In this document: piece after piece, positions 25,625 to 35,889 of the stretch
Numbering within the stretch: position 1 is the first letter of the stretch
Layout of the letters: every line of letters begins with the position of its first letter
Assembly: GCF_003966265.1 (NCBI RefSeq)
Contig: NZ_RXNV01000009.1
Span: 97,175-161,174 of the forward strand
Length of the DNA: 64,000 nucleotides
Direction of reading: 5' to 3'
DNA from: Shewanella atlantica
GTDB lineage: Bacteria; Pseudomonadota; Gammaproteobacteria; Enterobacterales; Shewanellaceae
Made by a program: the position numbers and the translations under genes
Notes under the pieces: model-generated
What the model was told of the DNA's origin: nothing
Database searches by the model: none
What the model saw: only the letters and a program-made list of their open reading frames with translations

Positions 25625-27451
25625 ATGAATAAGAGCAGCCACTTTCTCAATATATTCAGCTTAGGCTTCCTGTTATTGGTCCTCACCGAGGTGTTCTGGA
25701 TTAAGATGCTGGAGCCTCTGGAATTTGGTCTTTCAGACTATTTAGTCAAGATACATGCCCAAAGCGTAAAGCCTGACCCTGACATAGTGATTGTTAATAT
25801 CGATGATGCCAGCCTGGCCCGAATGGAGAATCAGGTAGGCAGCTGGTTCTGGCCTCGCTCGGTTCATGGTGAAATGGTCGAGGGGATCAGCAAGCAACAC
25901 CCTAAGGCCATAGTGTTCGATCTCTCTTTCGTCGAACGGGATCTCTATCGAGCAGAGAGTGACACCATGTTCAATCAGGCTCTCGAGGATAAGCAGAATA
26001 TCTTTTTCGCCATGGTGCGCCTCGACTCAGAGCAAGATAAGAATGGACCCGAACTTGCGCTTATCGCCGATAAAGTTGGCTTAATCAGAACCGAAAAGGC
26101 GATGCAAAATGCCAGAGCCGCGCTTATGCCACCGCTGGCGATCGATTCTAAATTCTGGCGTTTAGGCACGGTGAACTTTCTTAATGACAGTGATGGTGTG
26201 GGACGAAAATATGATGTCTATAGGGATCTTTACGGCTGGTTACTGCCCTCTCTGCCAGCCCGGGTCGTGAGTGAACTCGGTTACGAGCTTCCCATGGTCG
26301 AGCATATTACACTCTCATGGCGTGGCCCGAAAAATCCCTATGGAAGGCTATCCTATGCCGATCTCTATGAAGACTTTAATCGGGAGATGCCCCTCAGAGA
26401 CCCCAAGGAGTTAGCGAATAAAATTGTCATCATTGGCGCCGACGCCTCGGCGCTACATGATGTTAGAGTGACGCCAATCGATAGTCTCTATTCCGGCCTG
26501 GACATTCTCGCTACCGCCATAGATAACCTGAAGAACCAAAGCTATATGACGACGCTACCGTTATGGAGTTACTTGCTGATATGTTTGGCCGCCATTATCG
26601 GCGTTTATGTGTGTTTCATCTTCAGGGTCAACGCCATTTTCGTGGGACTCTCACTCCTGGGGGTAAGCGCTGTAGCCCTGCTCACCAGCTATCTGTTATT
26701 GAACCGGCAGATCTTACTTCATATGTTAACGCCACTCTTATTGATGTGGCTCTACTACTTCTCTCTATCGCTGCGCGAGTACCTGATCGAGCTAAGAGCG
26801 AGGAAAAAAACGGTTGAACTCTTCAGCCGATTCGTCGACCCGGTTGTGGTGAAAGAGCTAGTCTCAAGCGAGGGCTTAAGTCGTGAAGGGGAGAGCCGAC
26901 AGGTCTCTGTACTGTTTTCTGATATTCGCGGCTTCACCAGCCTCTCAGAAAACCGTACGCCACAAGAGGTGGTGAGCCTGTTAAACCGTTACTTTACCCT
27001 GCAGGTGGCCGTGGTATTTAAGCATGGAGGTTCACTGGATAAGTTTATCGGTGACTGCATCATGGCCTTCTGGGGTGCTCCTCTGGACGACCCGCAGCAC
27101 GCAACTCATGCGATCAATGCCGCACTGGAGATGGCGGAGGTTCTGCAGCAATTCAAAGAGGAGCTGGGGGAGCAGGATGCCAACTTTGATGTTGGCATCG
27201 GGATCCATTCGGGCCCCGCCGTGGTCGGCCTTATCGGCTCGGAGCAACGTAAGGAATATACCGCCATCGGAGACACGGTAAATTTAGCCAGCAGAATAGA
27301 AGGCCTGACTAAGGGGGTCTCCCGAATTTTAGTGTCCGGTGACACCATGGAACTGTGCGCCGACCACTTTGACTTCAAGCCCTACGGCTTCTATAAGGTT
27401 AAGGGTCGTGCACAAGAAGTTGAACTTTTCGCACCGGTAAGGAAAACCTGA
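25625..27451 (+). CDS. CHASE2 sensor and class III adenylate/guanylate cyclase
   Basis: The 608-residue inner-membrane protein has one N-terminal helix, a periplasmic CHASE2 domain at about 40-315 (DPDIVIVNIDDASLARM, WFWPRSVHGEMVEGI, IVFDLSFVERD, IVIIGADASALHD), three helices at about 320-385, and a cyclase domain at 410-600. Metal-binding aspartates are in FSDIRGFT and IGDCIMAFWG. DKF and YTAIGDTVNLASR carry lysine and threonine at purine-selecting positions, which favours ATP over GTP. It should make cAMP in response to a periplasmic signal. It lies second in the operon and overlaps the next gene by one base. Confidence 0.92.
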   Translation: MNKSSHFLNIFSLGFLLLVLTEVFWIKMLEPLEFGLSDYLVKIHAQSVKPDPDIVIVNIDDASLARMENQVGSWFWPRSVHGEMVEGISKQHPKAIVFDLSFVERDLYRAESDTMFNQALEDKQNIFFAMVRLDSEQDKNGPELALIADKVGLIRTEKAMQNARAALMPPLAIDSKFWRLGTVNFLNDSDGVGRKYDVYRDLYGWLLPSLPARVVSELGYELPMVEHITLSWRGPKNPYGRLSYADLYEDFNREMPLRDPKELANKIVIIGADASALHDVRVTPIDSLYSGLDILATAIDNLKNQSYMTTLPLWSYLLICLAAIIGVYVCFIFRVNAIFVGLSLLGVSAVALLTSYLLLNRQILLHMLTPLLLMWLYYFSLSLREYLIELRARKKTVELFSRFVDPVVVKELVSSEGLSREGESRQVSVLFSDIRGFTSLSENRTPQEVVSLLNRYFTLQVAVVFKHGGSLDKFIGDCIMAFWGAPLDDPQHATHAINAALEMAEVLQQFKEELGEQDANFDVGIGIHSGPAVVGLIGSEQRKEYTAIGDTVNLASRIEGLTKGVSRILVSGDTMELCADHFDFKPYGFYKVKGRAQEVELFAPVRKT

Positions 27452-28011
27452 TGAAACAATTTTTAGCGGCTCGAAAAGCGATGCGACTCTGGCTGATAAT
27501 GCCTTTATTCGCAGTGGCAAGCCCCTGCCTCGGACAGGATAAAGCAGAGCAGGAAAACGCGAGTCTGGTAAGAGATACTGAGCTTAAACGCAAGCCATTC
27601 AGCGATGCGCCCACGATCACAACCCTCCCCCAGGCGCTCGATATCCTTGTACTTTCACGGCAATCCAGTTGGTTGCAGATCAGGGCTGAAGATTATACCG
27701 GCTGGGTGAAGATGTTCAGTGTGCGTTTTACAGGTTATGCAGCACAGACATCAGACTCTTTCGCCGGTACCAAAGAGTTATTCAACCTCATCACCACGGG
27801 GAGCAGTGGTAGCACAGTCACGACCGCTTCTCGCGGGCTCGATGAGAACAAGTTTTCAGACCCCGCCCCTAACCCGGATGCCTTTGCAGTCATGCAAAGC
27901 CTGACAACATCTAAAACTGAAGCTCACTCCTTCGCTAAAGAGCAAAACCTTCGTGAACAGCAACAGGATTATCTTCAGGTATCAACACCTGGTTCCGGAG
28001 ATAAATCATGA
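27451..28011 (+). CDS. Exported SH3-like domain protein
   Basis: A 186-residue protein with a basic, hydrophobic signal peptide (MRLWLIMPLFAVASPCLG) and a bacterial SH3 domain at about 35-95 (SLVRDTELKRKPFSDAPTITTLPQALDILVLSRQSSWLQIRAEDYTGWVKMF). The C-terminal half is polar and low in structure. Bacterial SH3 domains bind peptidoglycan or proteins in the periplasm. It overlaps the cyclase gene by one base and the M48 gene by four (ATGA), so all are co-translated. It may link the CHASE2 sensor or the protease to the wall; that is inference. Confidence 0.83.
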   Translation: MKQFLAARKAMRLWLIMPLFAVASPCLGQDKAEQENASLVRDTELKRKPFSDAPTITTLPQALDILVLSRQSSWLQIRAEDYTGWVKMFSVRFTGYAAQTSDSFAGTKELFNLITTGSSGSTVTTASRGLDENKFSDPAPNPDAFAVMQSLTTSKTEAHSFAKEQNLREQQQDYLQVSTPGSGDKS

Positions 28012-28880
28012 AACATCTAACCTTATCGCTTGTGATCTTCAGTCTCGCTGTCGCTTGCTCCGGCTGCGGATCGAATCAGAGTTTTGTGTTTAACAATATC
28101 GATATAGGTAAAGGGCTTTCGGCTCTGGGGCATACCCAGGACGCACTGACCGAGGTCGATGAAACGGCCGAAATTGCCCTGGGCCGAGATATAGCAACCA
28201 ATCTTCTTGGTGTCGCCCCCTTACTCGAAAACCGGGAGGTGCAGCAATATGTCAACCGGGTAGGTCGCTGGGTCAGCATGCACTCAGAGCGTCCGGAACT
28301 ACCATGGAGCTTTGCCGTACTCGATGACAACAGCATCAACGCCTTCGCCGCGCCCGGTGGCTACATAGTACTCACCAAAGGTTTACTGCTTACTCTCAAC
28401 AACGAAGCTGAATTGGCCGGGGTACTCGGCCATGAAATATCTCATGTTCTGCGAAGACACCATTTAAATGCACTGAAAAAAGCCAGTGGCATGAGTGCGT
28501 TGACCGATATCACCAGCGTCATCTTAACCGCAAAAGAGCAAGATACGGAGTCGCTAAAACTCATTAATGCAGGAACAGAGTTATATACCCGAGGGTTAGA
28601 TAAAGAAGATGAGTTTGAATCCGATCTGATGGGCATAGTCCTGGCCACCAGAGCCGGTTACAACCCTTATGGTCTGCCCGCCGCACTGCAGAGACTGGAG
28701 ATGATACATCCCGATGACGCGGGTCTCGCCATGTTGTTTAAAACACACCCATCACTGGATGAACGACTCAACCGCTTAGATATGGGTATGGCCAGCGGCT
28801 TCGAACGGTTTGAGAACTTACCCACAGCCAAACAGAGGTTTGCCCGCACTATGGCAGGGATATCTTCGAAGGCTCGGTAA
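28008..28880 (+). CDS. M48-family zinc metalloprotease, lipoprotein
   Basis: This 290-residue protein has a lipoprotein-type signal (LSLVIFSLAVACSGCGS) and an M48 catalytic domain. The zinc site HEISH is in ELAGVLGHEISHVLRRHH near residue 143, and the third ligand is the Glu in EDEFESDLMGIVLATRAGYNP. It resembles BepA/LoiP-like periplasmic proteases but lacks a TPR region. It closes the four-gene operon, so a periplasmic protease is tied genetically to a CHASE2 cyclase and an HD-GYP protein. Confidence 0.9.
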   Translation: MKHLTLSLVIFSLAVACSGCGSNQSFVFNNIDIGKGLSALGHTQDALTEVDETAEIALGRDIATNLLGVAPLLENREVQQYVNRVGRWVSMHSERPELPWSFAVLDDNSINAFAAPGGYIVLTKGLLLTLNNEAELAGVLGHEISHVLRRHHLNALKKASGMSALTDITSVILTAKEQDTESLKLINAGTELYTRGLDKEDEFESDLMGIVLATRAGYNPYGLPAALQRLEMIHPDDAGLAMLFKTHPSLDERLNRLDMGMASGFERFENLPTAKQRFARTMAGISSKAR

Positions 28881-28933
28881 AATAAAAACTAAAAAGTTGG
28901 AATGTTATCCTTCAGAGTCGATGGGTAGCGCAG

Positions 28934-30046
28934 CTAATCAGTCACTTTAAACTGGTCTCGTCCGGCTTGCTTGGCGCGATATAGCTGCTCATCTGTTGCA
29001 ACGACCAATGCCTCAGAGCTCATACCTGACTGCCACTGACATACTCCTTGAGACATAGTTACCCAAGGGCTAATATCTGAAGCGGGATGGGGGATTGCCC
29101 TGCTCATTAAAGCGCTTCTTATCGACTCGGCAATCTTGGAGGCGCCTTGAAGGTCGGTTGATGGCAGTACAATAACAAACTCTTCACCACCATAACGACT
29201 CACCAGATCCCGGGGACGCTTAACTGTCTCTGTCAGTACCTGTGCTACCGCAATGAGACACTCATCTCCGGCAGAATGCCCGGCACTGTCATTGAAGCGC
29301 TTAAAATAATCGATATCCATCATGATCAGACTCAGCGGATTATGATTTCTTTCTGCGGCTCTGATCTCCTGCTCCAATATGGTGTCGAATTGCCGTCGGT
29401 TACTCAATTGCGTTAAGCCATCGATTAATGCCAGCCGCCTGAATTGTAAGACTAACTTCTTTTTTTCAACATCCCGACTTACCGCCTTAATAAACCAGGA
29501 CTCCATAATTTTCTGTCCGGTCGATACGATAGCGACGAAACATAAAAGTTTAGTTATAGGAAACAGGGGCGATTGCGGATAAGCATTTAGCCTTATCGCG
29601 CAGACACTGAGCATCAGGGGGAGCGTTGCGATCATCATTGCCCGCCTGTTAGGAAACAGCGCAATGGCCCAGGTCAGTATCAGGATGTCGATCATAGCCT
29701 CTACTGCAACAAGAGATTCATCCATTACATCTTTTAGTCCCCAGAAAACCAGCATCCAGGAAAAATCAAACAGCAACAAGAAGATATAAAAATTATTTAT
29801 ATTTAACTGTTTAAAACTAACTCTCTTAATGAGCAGGAAACGTATTCCAATGATGAGCAGCAGTGGAATAAACCAGGGGAGTGCCTGCAGTAATACAAAG
29901 AGCCCATAGGGTAAGAAATAGGTGTGGATAATGATCACCGAGAGCAGCAATATAGACATTTTCATTACCCAGCCAACGGAGTTGAGCAGGTATAGCTGCA
30001 TCTCTTTTTTCAATTGAATTTCAAAAGAGGGGACCCGGGACTTCAT
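28934..30046 (-). CDS. Membrane diguanylate cyclase (GGDEF)
   Basis: The 370-residue protein has about five or six membrane helices in residues 20-180 and a C-terminal GGDEF domain at about 200-365. DGLTQLSNRRQFDTIL begins it, SRYGGEEFVIVLPS is the active-site loop (GGEEF, competent for c-di-GMP synthesis), and LYRAKQAGRDQF ends it. No RxxD inhibitory site is evident five residues before GGEEF. The ATG at 30046 was chosen over a TTG five codons earlier. It converges on the cyclase operon. Confidence 0.92.
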   Translation of the reverse strand: MKSRVPSFEIQLKKEMQLYLLNSVGWVMKMSILLLSVIIIHTYFLPYGLFVLLQALPWFIPLLLIIGIRFLLIKRVSFKQLNINNFYIFLLLFDFSWMLVFWGLKDVMDESLVAVEAMIDILILTWAIALFPNRRAMMIATLPLMLSVCAIRLNAYPQSPLFPITKLLCFVAIVSTGQKIMESWFIKAVSRDVEKKKLVLQFRRLALIDGLTQLSNRRQFDTILEQEIRAAERNHNPLSLIMMDIDYFKRFNDSAGHSAGDECLIAVAQVLTETVKRPRDLVSRYGGEEFVIVLPSTDLQGASKIAESIRSALMSRAIPHPASDISPWVTMSQGVCQWQSGMSSEALVVATDEQLYRAKQAGRDQFKVTD

Positions 30047-30247
30047 ATAGGTGATGACCAATGTTTATTCACGGTTAAAGTAAAGTATATATGACCAATA
30101 AATATTGACGAATAAAAGTGTTCAGGAATAAAGGGTTCTGGAGAGGAGTGGCGCTGGAATTAATATTACGATGGCTAAACTCACCTACACCATAATCCAG
30201 AAGGTTAGAGGTTCAAGGTTAGAGCTATCGGGAGTGACAAAAGATAA

Positions 30248-30268
30248 GCCTGCCTGTACCTAGCAGGC
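30248..30268 (-). terminator. Terminator after the coiled-coil membrane gene
   Basis: Reverse strand GCCTGC / GCAGGC stem followed by TTATCTTTT, about 60 bases past the stop at 30327. Copies of a GAGGTTCAAGGTTAGAG-like string lie nearby at 30205-30225. Confidence 0.6.
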
Positions 30269-30326
30269 ATCTTCTGAACCTGAAATGATAAATCTGTCTC
30301 TTAATCTTAAAGAATAAGTATCAGTA

Positions 30327-30902
30327 TCAGCTCGGCTCTAATACACCCGTTTCCATGCCGCAGTTTTCTGCGAGTCGAGTCTTCAGCGCTTTATTAGACT
30401 TAGTCAGCAGGGCATTTTCTGCCTTCACTTCATCTAACTCTTCCCGGATGGCCAAGAACTTCTTAATCACTAAGTTTTTGTCAGCATTCGCCTTTTGCTC
30501 TCTCTCTTTCGTTGCCACCACTTGAGTTTTAAGGTCGGTAACCATGGACATTAATCTTTCGATATCTTCATTTTTTGTGAAACGTTGGTCACTGCCGACC
30601 TTCAGCTCGGCGATATCGTCTTCCTCTAACAGAGCATGAGTCTTATTCTTCAAAAAATAATAGCCGACTCGCGCCGAATAAAAGAGGCAGGTTATCGCCA
30701 GAACGATGAGATAGTGATTATCGGTAACCGCAGACAGTGCCGCTGTCGAGCGGGTTAATAGGTCGCCACTTGTACTAAAAAAGGTGGTGAACAGTTGGTT
30801 ATGCCAGATAAACCAGATCAAGAGATAGGTGAGAATAAACCTAGGGGCAATCCTTTGATTTTCATTAAACTTAACTACCGCTTTTAATATTTTAACAGAC
30901 AT
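30327..30902 (-). CDS. Membrane protein with C-terminal coiled coil, unknown function
   Basis: A 191-residue protein with two membrane helices at about 25-45 and 65-90 (RFILTYLLIWFIWHNQLFTTFF; NHYLIVLAITCLFYSARVGYYFL) and a cytoplasmic heptad-like tail from about 110 (ERLMSMVTDLKTQVVATKEREQKANADKNLVIKKFLAIREELDEVKAENALL). I do not recognise the family. The ATG at 30902 has AAGGAATT upstream; a start ten codons earlier lacks one. Confidence 0.65.
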   Translation of the reverse strand: MSVKILKAVVKFNENQRIAPRFILTYLLIWFIWHNQLFTTFFSTSGDLLTRSTAALSAVTDNHYLIVLAITCLFYSARVGYYFLKNKTHALLEEDDIAELKVGSDQRFTKNEDIERLMSMVTDLKTQVVATKEREQKANADKNLVIKKFLAIREELDEVKAENALLTKSNKALKTRLAENCGMETGVLEPS

Positions 30903-31111
30903 ATCAAATTCCTTTTTTTGGGATAATGCCATCTTTAGTCATGCCTTTCAAGAATCTCTATTTAACAGCAACTTACAAATAGATATCAACGGCCCCGATT
31001 GTTGACCTGCTTCTCCAAACGAGCCGAACTCCTGTGCCGTTTATCACCCCTAAGCATCCGTTGCACAGGCGATAATTTGAATTGAACATCAAGCTGTAAA
31101 CTCAGTACAGG

Positions 31112-32353
31112 TTATTTCGAGTAGAGACCCACCTCCCGCTGTGATCCCTTCCAGAAGCGTCGCCACTTCCTCTCCTGACTGGCAAGACCTTGAGCAATCG
31201 CATCCTGTAAGCCAGCTTCGACTAAGGAGTCCAACTTCAATTTTGCAACTTCTTGCCCCTGTGTGTGCTCAAGCAATCGACGGTAGGAGTAGAGAAAGTA
31301 ATACTGACCACGATTACCGGCTCTGGAAAACTTGTACTCCATTATCTCATTCGCCAAGTTCATGGAGGAGTCTACCTGGTTTTCATCTAACTTCATCGAG
31401 ATTAAATCGCCTGCCATCTCAACCATCTGGGTCGCATCATTACATGGCTGACTGCAATACTCGCCCTCCCACTCCTGGAACATAAAATGCGACAGGAAGA
31501 ACTCATACATAGGCATATATTGGCGGGTCGTTCCCTTGGCGAGTAGCCAACCCAACTCCAGAGGATCATCTTGATGTCGCAGCATCAGGGCATAGGTCAG
31601 CTTAAAAGAGCGATGAAACTTGTCGGAATCCGTATTATGTTCAACATAATAGGAGTACTCCTCTGAAGTGTAATCCATAGGATCCAGATATTTGATCGAC
31701 ACACTATCCCACCATTCGGGTTTAGGTACGGCAACCTCGAATGCGAACCAACTCGGCCAACTCTCCTCCCTGCTACGTTCCTCTGCAAGTTGCCGGGTTT
31801 GCTGAGTAAATAACAGCAAATTGGTAACAACCGGTAAGATAAGCATCACCGCTACACCATAAACGAACTGACGACGCCTACCCTTTGCTATCTGACTGTG
31901 TCTGGTGAGCAAAGTAGCAATAAAAAATGCAAAGGACAGGAACAAGCCACTGATAATAAACAATAGCCAGAAGTGAAATGGCTGACTGATCCGTGTTTTT
32001 GGCTTGGCCAACTCGTTATAATAGATCTCCAGATCACCGCCTTTTTTAACCCTGCCATACACCAGAGGTGCAAGCTCACTGGCCAGCTCAATTTTGTCTT
32101 TCTTATAAGGGTTTTCAAACTGATAGATCACCTTCAGCGAGGTCGATGTCGACGTGCCGCTGCCGGTATTTGAACGGCTCTGAGACTCCACCTTGTTATA
32201 GACTGTGGCGTTGATCTTAATACTCTGCTCGATATAGAGCAGGTTGTTTATTCCGATAGCACCGACCACTAACGCAAGCAAGGCGGTTATTGCCCAAAAC
32301 AGATAGCTCAGTCTTGTCTCGACAAGTCGCTGTTTATTTGAATCATTCTTCAC
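31112..32353 (-). CDS. DUF3592 domain membrane protein
   Basis: This 413-residue protein has an N-terminal helix (LFWAITALLALVVGAIGINNLLYI), a DUF3592-like extracytoplasmic stretch (INATVYNKVESQSRSNTGSGTSTSTSLKVIYQFENP, VKKGGDLEIYYNELAKPKTR), then two further helices (FWLLFIISGLFLSFAFFIATLL; VYGVAVMLILPVVTNLLLF). A soluble C-terminal half of about 220 residues has no family I recognise. Function is unknown. It lies between the coiled-coil gene and the large PAS/GGDEF/EAL gene, all on the same strand but with wide spacing. Confidence 0.75.
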   Translation of the reverse strand: MKNDSNKQRLVETRLSYLFWAITALLALVVGAIGINNLLYIEQSIKINATVYNKVESQSRSNTGSGTSTSTSLKVIYQFENPYKKDKIELASELAPLVYGRVKKGGDLEIYYNELAKPKTRISQPFHFWLLFIISGLFLSFAFFIATLLTRHSQIAKGRRRQFVYGVAVMLILPVVTNLLLFTQQTRQLAEERSREESWPSWFAFEVAVPKPEWWDSVSIKYLDPMDYTSEEYSYYVEHNTDSDKFHRSFKLTYALMLRHQDDPLELGWLLAKGTTRQYMPMYEFFLSHFMFQEWEGEYCSQPCNDATQMVEMAGDLISMKLDENQVDSSMNLANEIMEYKFSRAGNRGQYYFLYSYRRLLEHTQGQEVAKLKLDSLVEAGLQDAIAQGLASQERKWRRFWKGSQREVGLYSK

Positions 32354-32622
32354 AGTTAGTATTTCCCTATTCGCTACTGTGTTAAGTCATGACTAATAAG
32401 CTAGCACAGTTCGTCAACTTGAGAGCCCGAGCTTTTGCAACAAAGTATATTGAGTAAAATCCAGAGCAGCTAAAGAGACAATAGAAGGTAAAACAACAAG
32501 GCAAAATCATCCATTTAAAAAGCTTTTCAAGAGTTACCTGGAGGATATCTCGACAGGCAGCTTTCTCCCCCGATGATAGAGCGACTATCTGCGCCTCAAG
32601 CCCTATCGCTTAAAAATAGCAG

Positions 32623-35600
32623 TTATAGACAATAACCCCGCCAGGAGTCATCAGGCTGCCAGTCTGCCGCCCAAGTAGGAATATCTCTTGCTATCATAGG
32701 TCTCGCAATACCATAGCCTTGCGCCAACTCACAGCCTAATTGCAACAGTGCGATACCATGTTCAATACTTTCTACCCCTTCGGCAATCACTCCACGCTTA
32801 AATGACTTAGACAAGACCACAACACTCTCGACAATCGCCAAATCATCTGGGTCAGCCAACATATCACGCACAAAGGTTTGATCTATCTTAATCAAACTTG
32901 CCGGTAAGCGTCTGAGATGACTCAGTGAGGAGTAACCCGTACCAAAGTCATCTAATGCAAAGTTAACCCCCAGTTCAATACAGGCGAGCATGGTTTCAGA
33001 AACTTGCAACACATCACCTATCGCACTCGTTTCAAGTACCTCTAACTCTAAAGAGCTAGGTGCCACCTCAGGGAATGCTGCCAACAGCTCAGCCAAGCGC
33101 GTTGCAAAATCCTCACTCTGTAATTGAAGCGCACTAATATTAACGCTGACAGGGATATCCAGCCCCAGCTTTTTCCACGCTGAAATTTGACACAGTGCGG
33201 TGCCTATAACCCATTCGCCTACTTCTATACTGAGAATATGGCTCTCGATGGCAGGTAAGAACTCATTAGGGCCAACTAGGCCACACTCAGGAGATTGCCA
33301 CCGTATTAAGGCCTCGGCACCAATCACCTTCCCCGTTCTCATGTTGACCTTAGGTTGGTAATGCAGCAAAAACTCATTCTGGTCTAGAGCTTTACGTATG
33401 CGATCCAACCTTTCATGCTGATTAACCATCGCCGCATTATGTGCCGAATCAAACAAACGATAACGGTTCTTTCCCTCCTGCTTCGCTACATACATGGCTT
33501 GATCTGCATGACGCATGAGCTGGTCTGCATCTACGCCATCTTGCGGATAAATGGTGACACCAATACTGGCTGAGACTTCCAGCCTTACTCCCCCCACCAG
33601 CACAGGTTCCGACGCAGCCTGCAACAGCCGCTCTAACATAGGCTCACAATCCTCCACCGTTTCTATGTCTTCCATCACAGCGACAAACTCATCCCCGCCT
33701 ATACGTGCCAGCGTATCGACACTACGTAAAGCCTCTTTCATACGAGACGAGACCACAATCAACAGTTCATCACCAACGACATGACCGTAGGTATCATTAA
33801 CCTCTTTGAATCCATCCAGATCAAGAAATGCAACCGCTAATAATGAGTTTTGACGTCGGCAATGCCTCATGGATTGGGTCAGACGGTCTGCCAATAATGT
33901 ACGGTTAGGTAAGTGGGTTAACATATCATAATGAGCAATGCGCTCTAATTGCCCCTGATGCTCTTTAATCGCCGTGATATCGTTGAATAGGGCCACGTAG
34001 TGTTGCACTACGCTTGCATCATCGAGTACCGCGCTTATCGTGAGTATTTCCGGATAAACTTCGCCATTCTTGCGCTTGTTCCAGATCTCACCGGTCCAAT
34101 GACCTTTTTCTTGCAGCGTTGCCCACATCTCTTTATAGAATTCAGGTAGATGACGTCCAGATTGAAGAAGCCGCGGATTTCCTCCTATCACTTCATCGCG
34201 TGTGTAACCCGTAATAGCACTGAAAGCATCATTTACGTCTATGATGACACCTGAAGTATCGGTGATGGTAATACCTTCTCTGGCATAGGTGAATACTCTG
34301 GCGGCAAGTTTGAGCTCCTCTTCAGATTGCTTGCTCTTGGTGATGTCTTGATGCGTGCCTGACATTCGCACCGGCTTGCCATCGTTCGTCCATTCAACCA
34401 CCCGTCCTCGGTCGAGTATCCAGACCCAGCTACCGTTCTTGTGCAGCATCCGAAATTCACACTCGAAGATTTCTAGCTCACTCCTGAAGCAACTATTTAA
34501 CAATTCATGGACATTATCTGCATCGTCGGGATTGAGTAGTTTCTCCCAGCTGTAGATAGTTACTGGCTCAAGCTCTTTAAGGGTGTACCCCAACATCTCG
34601 GCCCAGCGTTCATTGAATATGGTTTTACCAGTTTGTACATTCCACTCCCAGGTACCTATATTGGCGCCCCAAATCACTTCAGCATAACGCTGACTTTGCT
34701 CGCGAAATTTCTTTTCAGTCTCATGCAAATCAGCTTGGGTTTGCCTATTTCGGGTAATATCCTGGACCAACGATGTCACACCGATGACTTCACCACTCTC
34801 ACTAACAATTGGTGTGTTATACCATTCACAAATGATGGCCCTGCCATCTTTTGTTATGTTCTCATTTATATTTCTGGAAGCTTCATTATTTTTAAATAAC
34901 GCCTTACCGATCTTATTGATATCACCTCTAACCTCTTGAGATACCAATAAGTCTACTAAAGATCGTCCTCTGACTTCATCAACAGAATATCCAAAGATCT
35001 CTTCGGCTGAGCTGTTCAGCTCAATACAGTTTAAGTTTCTATCCCATGAAATATACCCAAGCGGAGTATTCTGAATATGATGAGATAGCATCGCCTCACT
35101 AGCCTGTAACTTCATCGCAGTCTTATTGCGCTCAGTGACATCCCGAATAAAGCCCATATAGCCCTGAATTTGACCATCAATAGTTTTGATCACTATTCTG
35201 CTTGTCTCGCCGACAACTATGGTGCCATCTTTTCGCACATAGTTGGCTTCATAAGGTTTAAGTTTATCCTCTGCATTTAGATTGAAATATCTGTGACCTT
35301 GTCGCTCGTATTCTTCATCACTTTCATAAATAACCGATGTTTTTCTCCCTGCTAGCTCATCAGCGCTATAGCCTAACATCACCTCCATACCATGATTTAT
35401 CGAAATAATCCGGCGCTCTGAATCGGCGAAAATGAAAGCATCGCTAACACCGTTAAAAATTGATCGGTACAGGATTTCATTATTTACTGATGTTGCTGTA
35501 GCTTTCTCTAAGGCGCGTAAAATTTCTTCGCGTTCGCTAATCTCTCTTGGTACCCAGCGCTTGAGGAGAAGCAAGATCACCAGCAGGCCAGCAACAATAT

Positions 35601-35889
35601 TGATTACTTTGGGGATAATGAGCAAAGAGGGTTGCGACAACAGCTCGTTGATTGCTTTCGGTATCAGTCCGTACAATGAGTTGAAATACAGCCCAAAATA
35701 GACACTTTCAATTATTGTCCTGAAGGCATCAATAGTAAGGATAGTAAGAAGAACTGCAATCGTTCCACCAATGGCACCATCAACCTCTTTTAGTTGTCTG
35801 AGTTTTGCCAGGTAAATACAGACAATAACTAACCATAGGGTAGCCAATACCCAGTATGATATCGGTGTTATCAATTCAAACGAATCCAT
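32623..35889 (-). CDS. PAS-GGDEF-EAL c-di-GMP signalling protein
   Basis: This 1,088-residue protein has three membrane helices in residues 10-115 and four PAS domains at about 130-255, 260-380, 395-515 and 520-640. A GGDEF domain lies at about 650-815 and an EAL domain at about 825-1080. The GGDEF loop is intact (LARIGGDEFVAVMED). The EAL motif (GAEALIRWQSPECG) and DDFGTGYSSLSHL, needed for metal and phosphodiesterase activity, are also intact, so both making and breaking c-di-GMP are possible. I took the ATG at 35889, which puts the first helix near the N-terminus; an ATG at 35940 is an alternative and neither has a strong site. Confidence 0.92.
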   Translation of the reverse strand: MDSFELITPISYWVLATLWLVIVCIYLAKLRQLKEVDGAIGGTIAVLLTILTIDAFRTIIESVYFGLYFNSLYGLIPKAINELLSQPSLLIIPKVINIVAGLLVILLLLKRWVPREISEREEILRALEKATATSVNNEILYRSIFNGVSDAFIFADSERRIISINHGMEVMLGYSADELAGRKTSVIYESDEEYERQGHRYFNLNAEDKLKPYEANYVRKDGTIVVGETSRIVIKTIDGQIQGYMGFIRDVTERNKTAMKLQASEAMLSHHIQNTPLGYISWDRNLNCIELNSSAEEIFGYSVDEVRGRSLVDLLVSQEVRGDINKIGKALFKNNEASRNINENITKDGRAIICEWYNTPIVSESGEVIGVTSLVQDITRNRQTQADLHETEKKFREQSQRYAEVIWGANIGTWEWNVQTGKTIFNERWAEMLGYTLKELEPVTIYSWEKLLNPDDADNVHELLNSCFRSELEIFECEFRMLHKNGSWVWILDRGRVVEWTNDGKPVRMSGTHQDITKSKQSEEELKLAARVFTYAREGITITDTSGVIIDVNDAFSAITGYTRDEVIGGNPRLLQSGRHLPEFYKEMWATLQEKGHWTGEIWNKRKNGEVYPEILTISAVLDDASVVQHYVALFNDITAIKEHQGQLERIAHYDMLTHLPNRTLLADRLTQSMRHCRRQNSLLAVAFLDLDGFKEVNDTYGHVVGDELLIVVSSRMKEALRSVDTLARIGGDEFVAVMEDIETVEDCEPMLERLLQAASEPVLVGGVRLEVSASIGVTIYPQDGVDADQLMRHADQAMYVAKQEGKNRYRLFDSAHNAAMVNQHERLDRIRKALDQNEFLLHYQPKVNMRTGKVIGAEALIRWQSPECGLVGPNEFLPAIESHILSIEVGEWVIGTALCQISAWKKLGLDIPVSVNISALQLQSEDFATRLAELLAAFPEVAPSSLELEVLETSAIGDVLQVSETMLACIELGVNFALDDFGTGYSSLSHLRRLPASLIKIDQTFVRDMLADPDDLAIVESVVVLSKSFKRGVIAEGVESIEHGIALLQLGCELAQGYGIARPMIARDIPTWAADWQPDDSWRGYCL

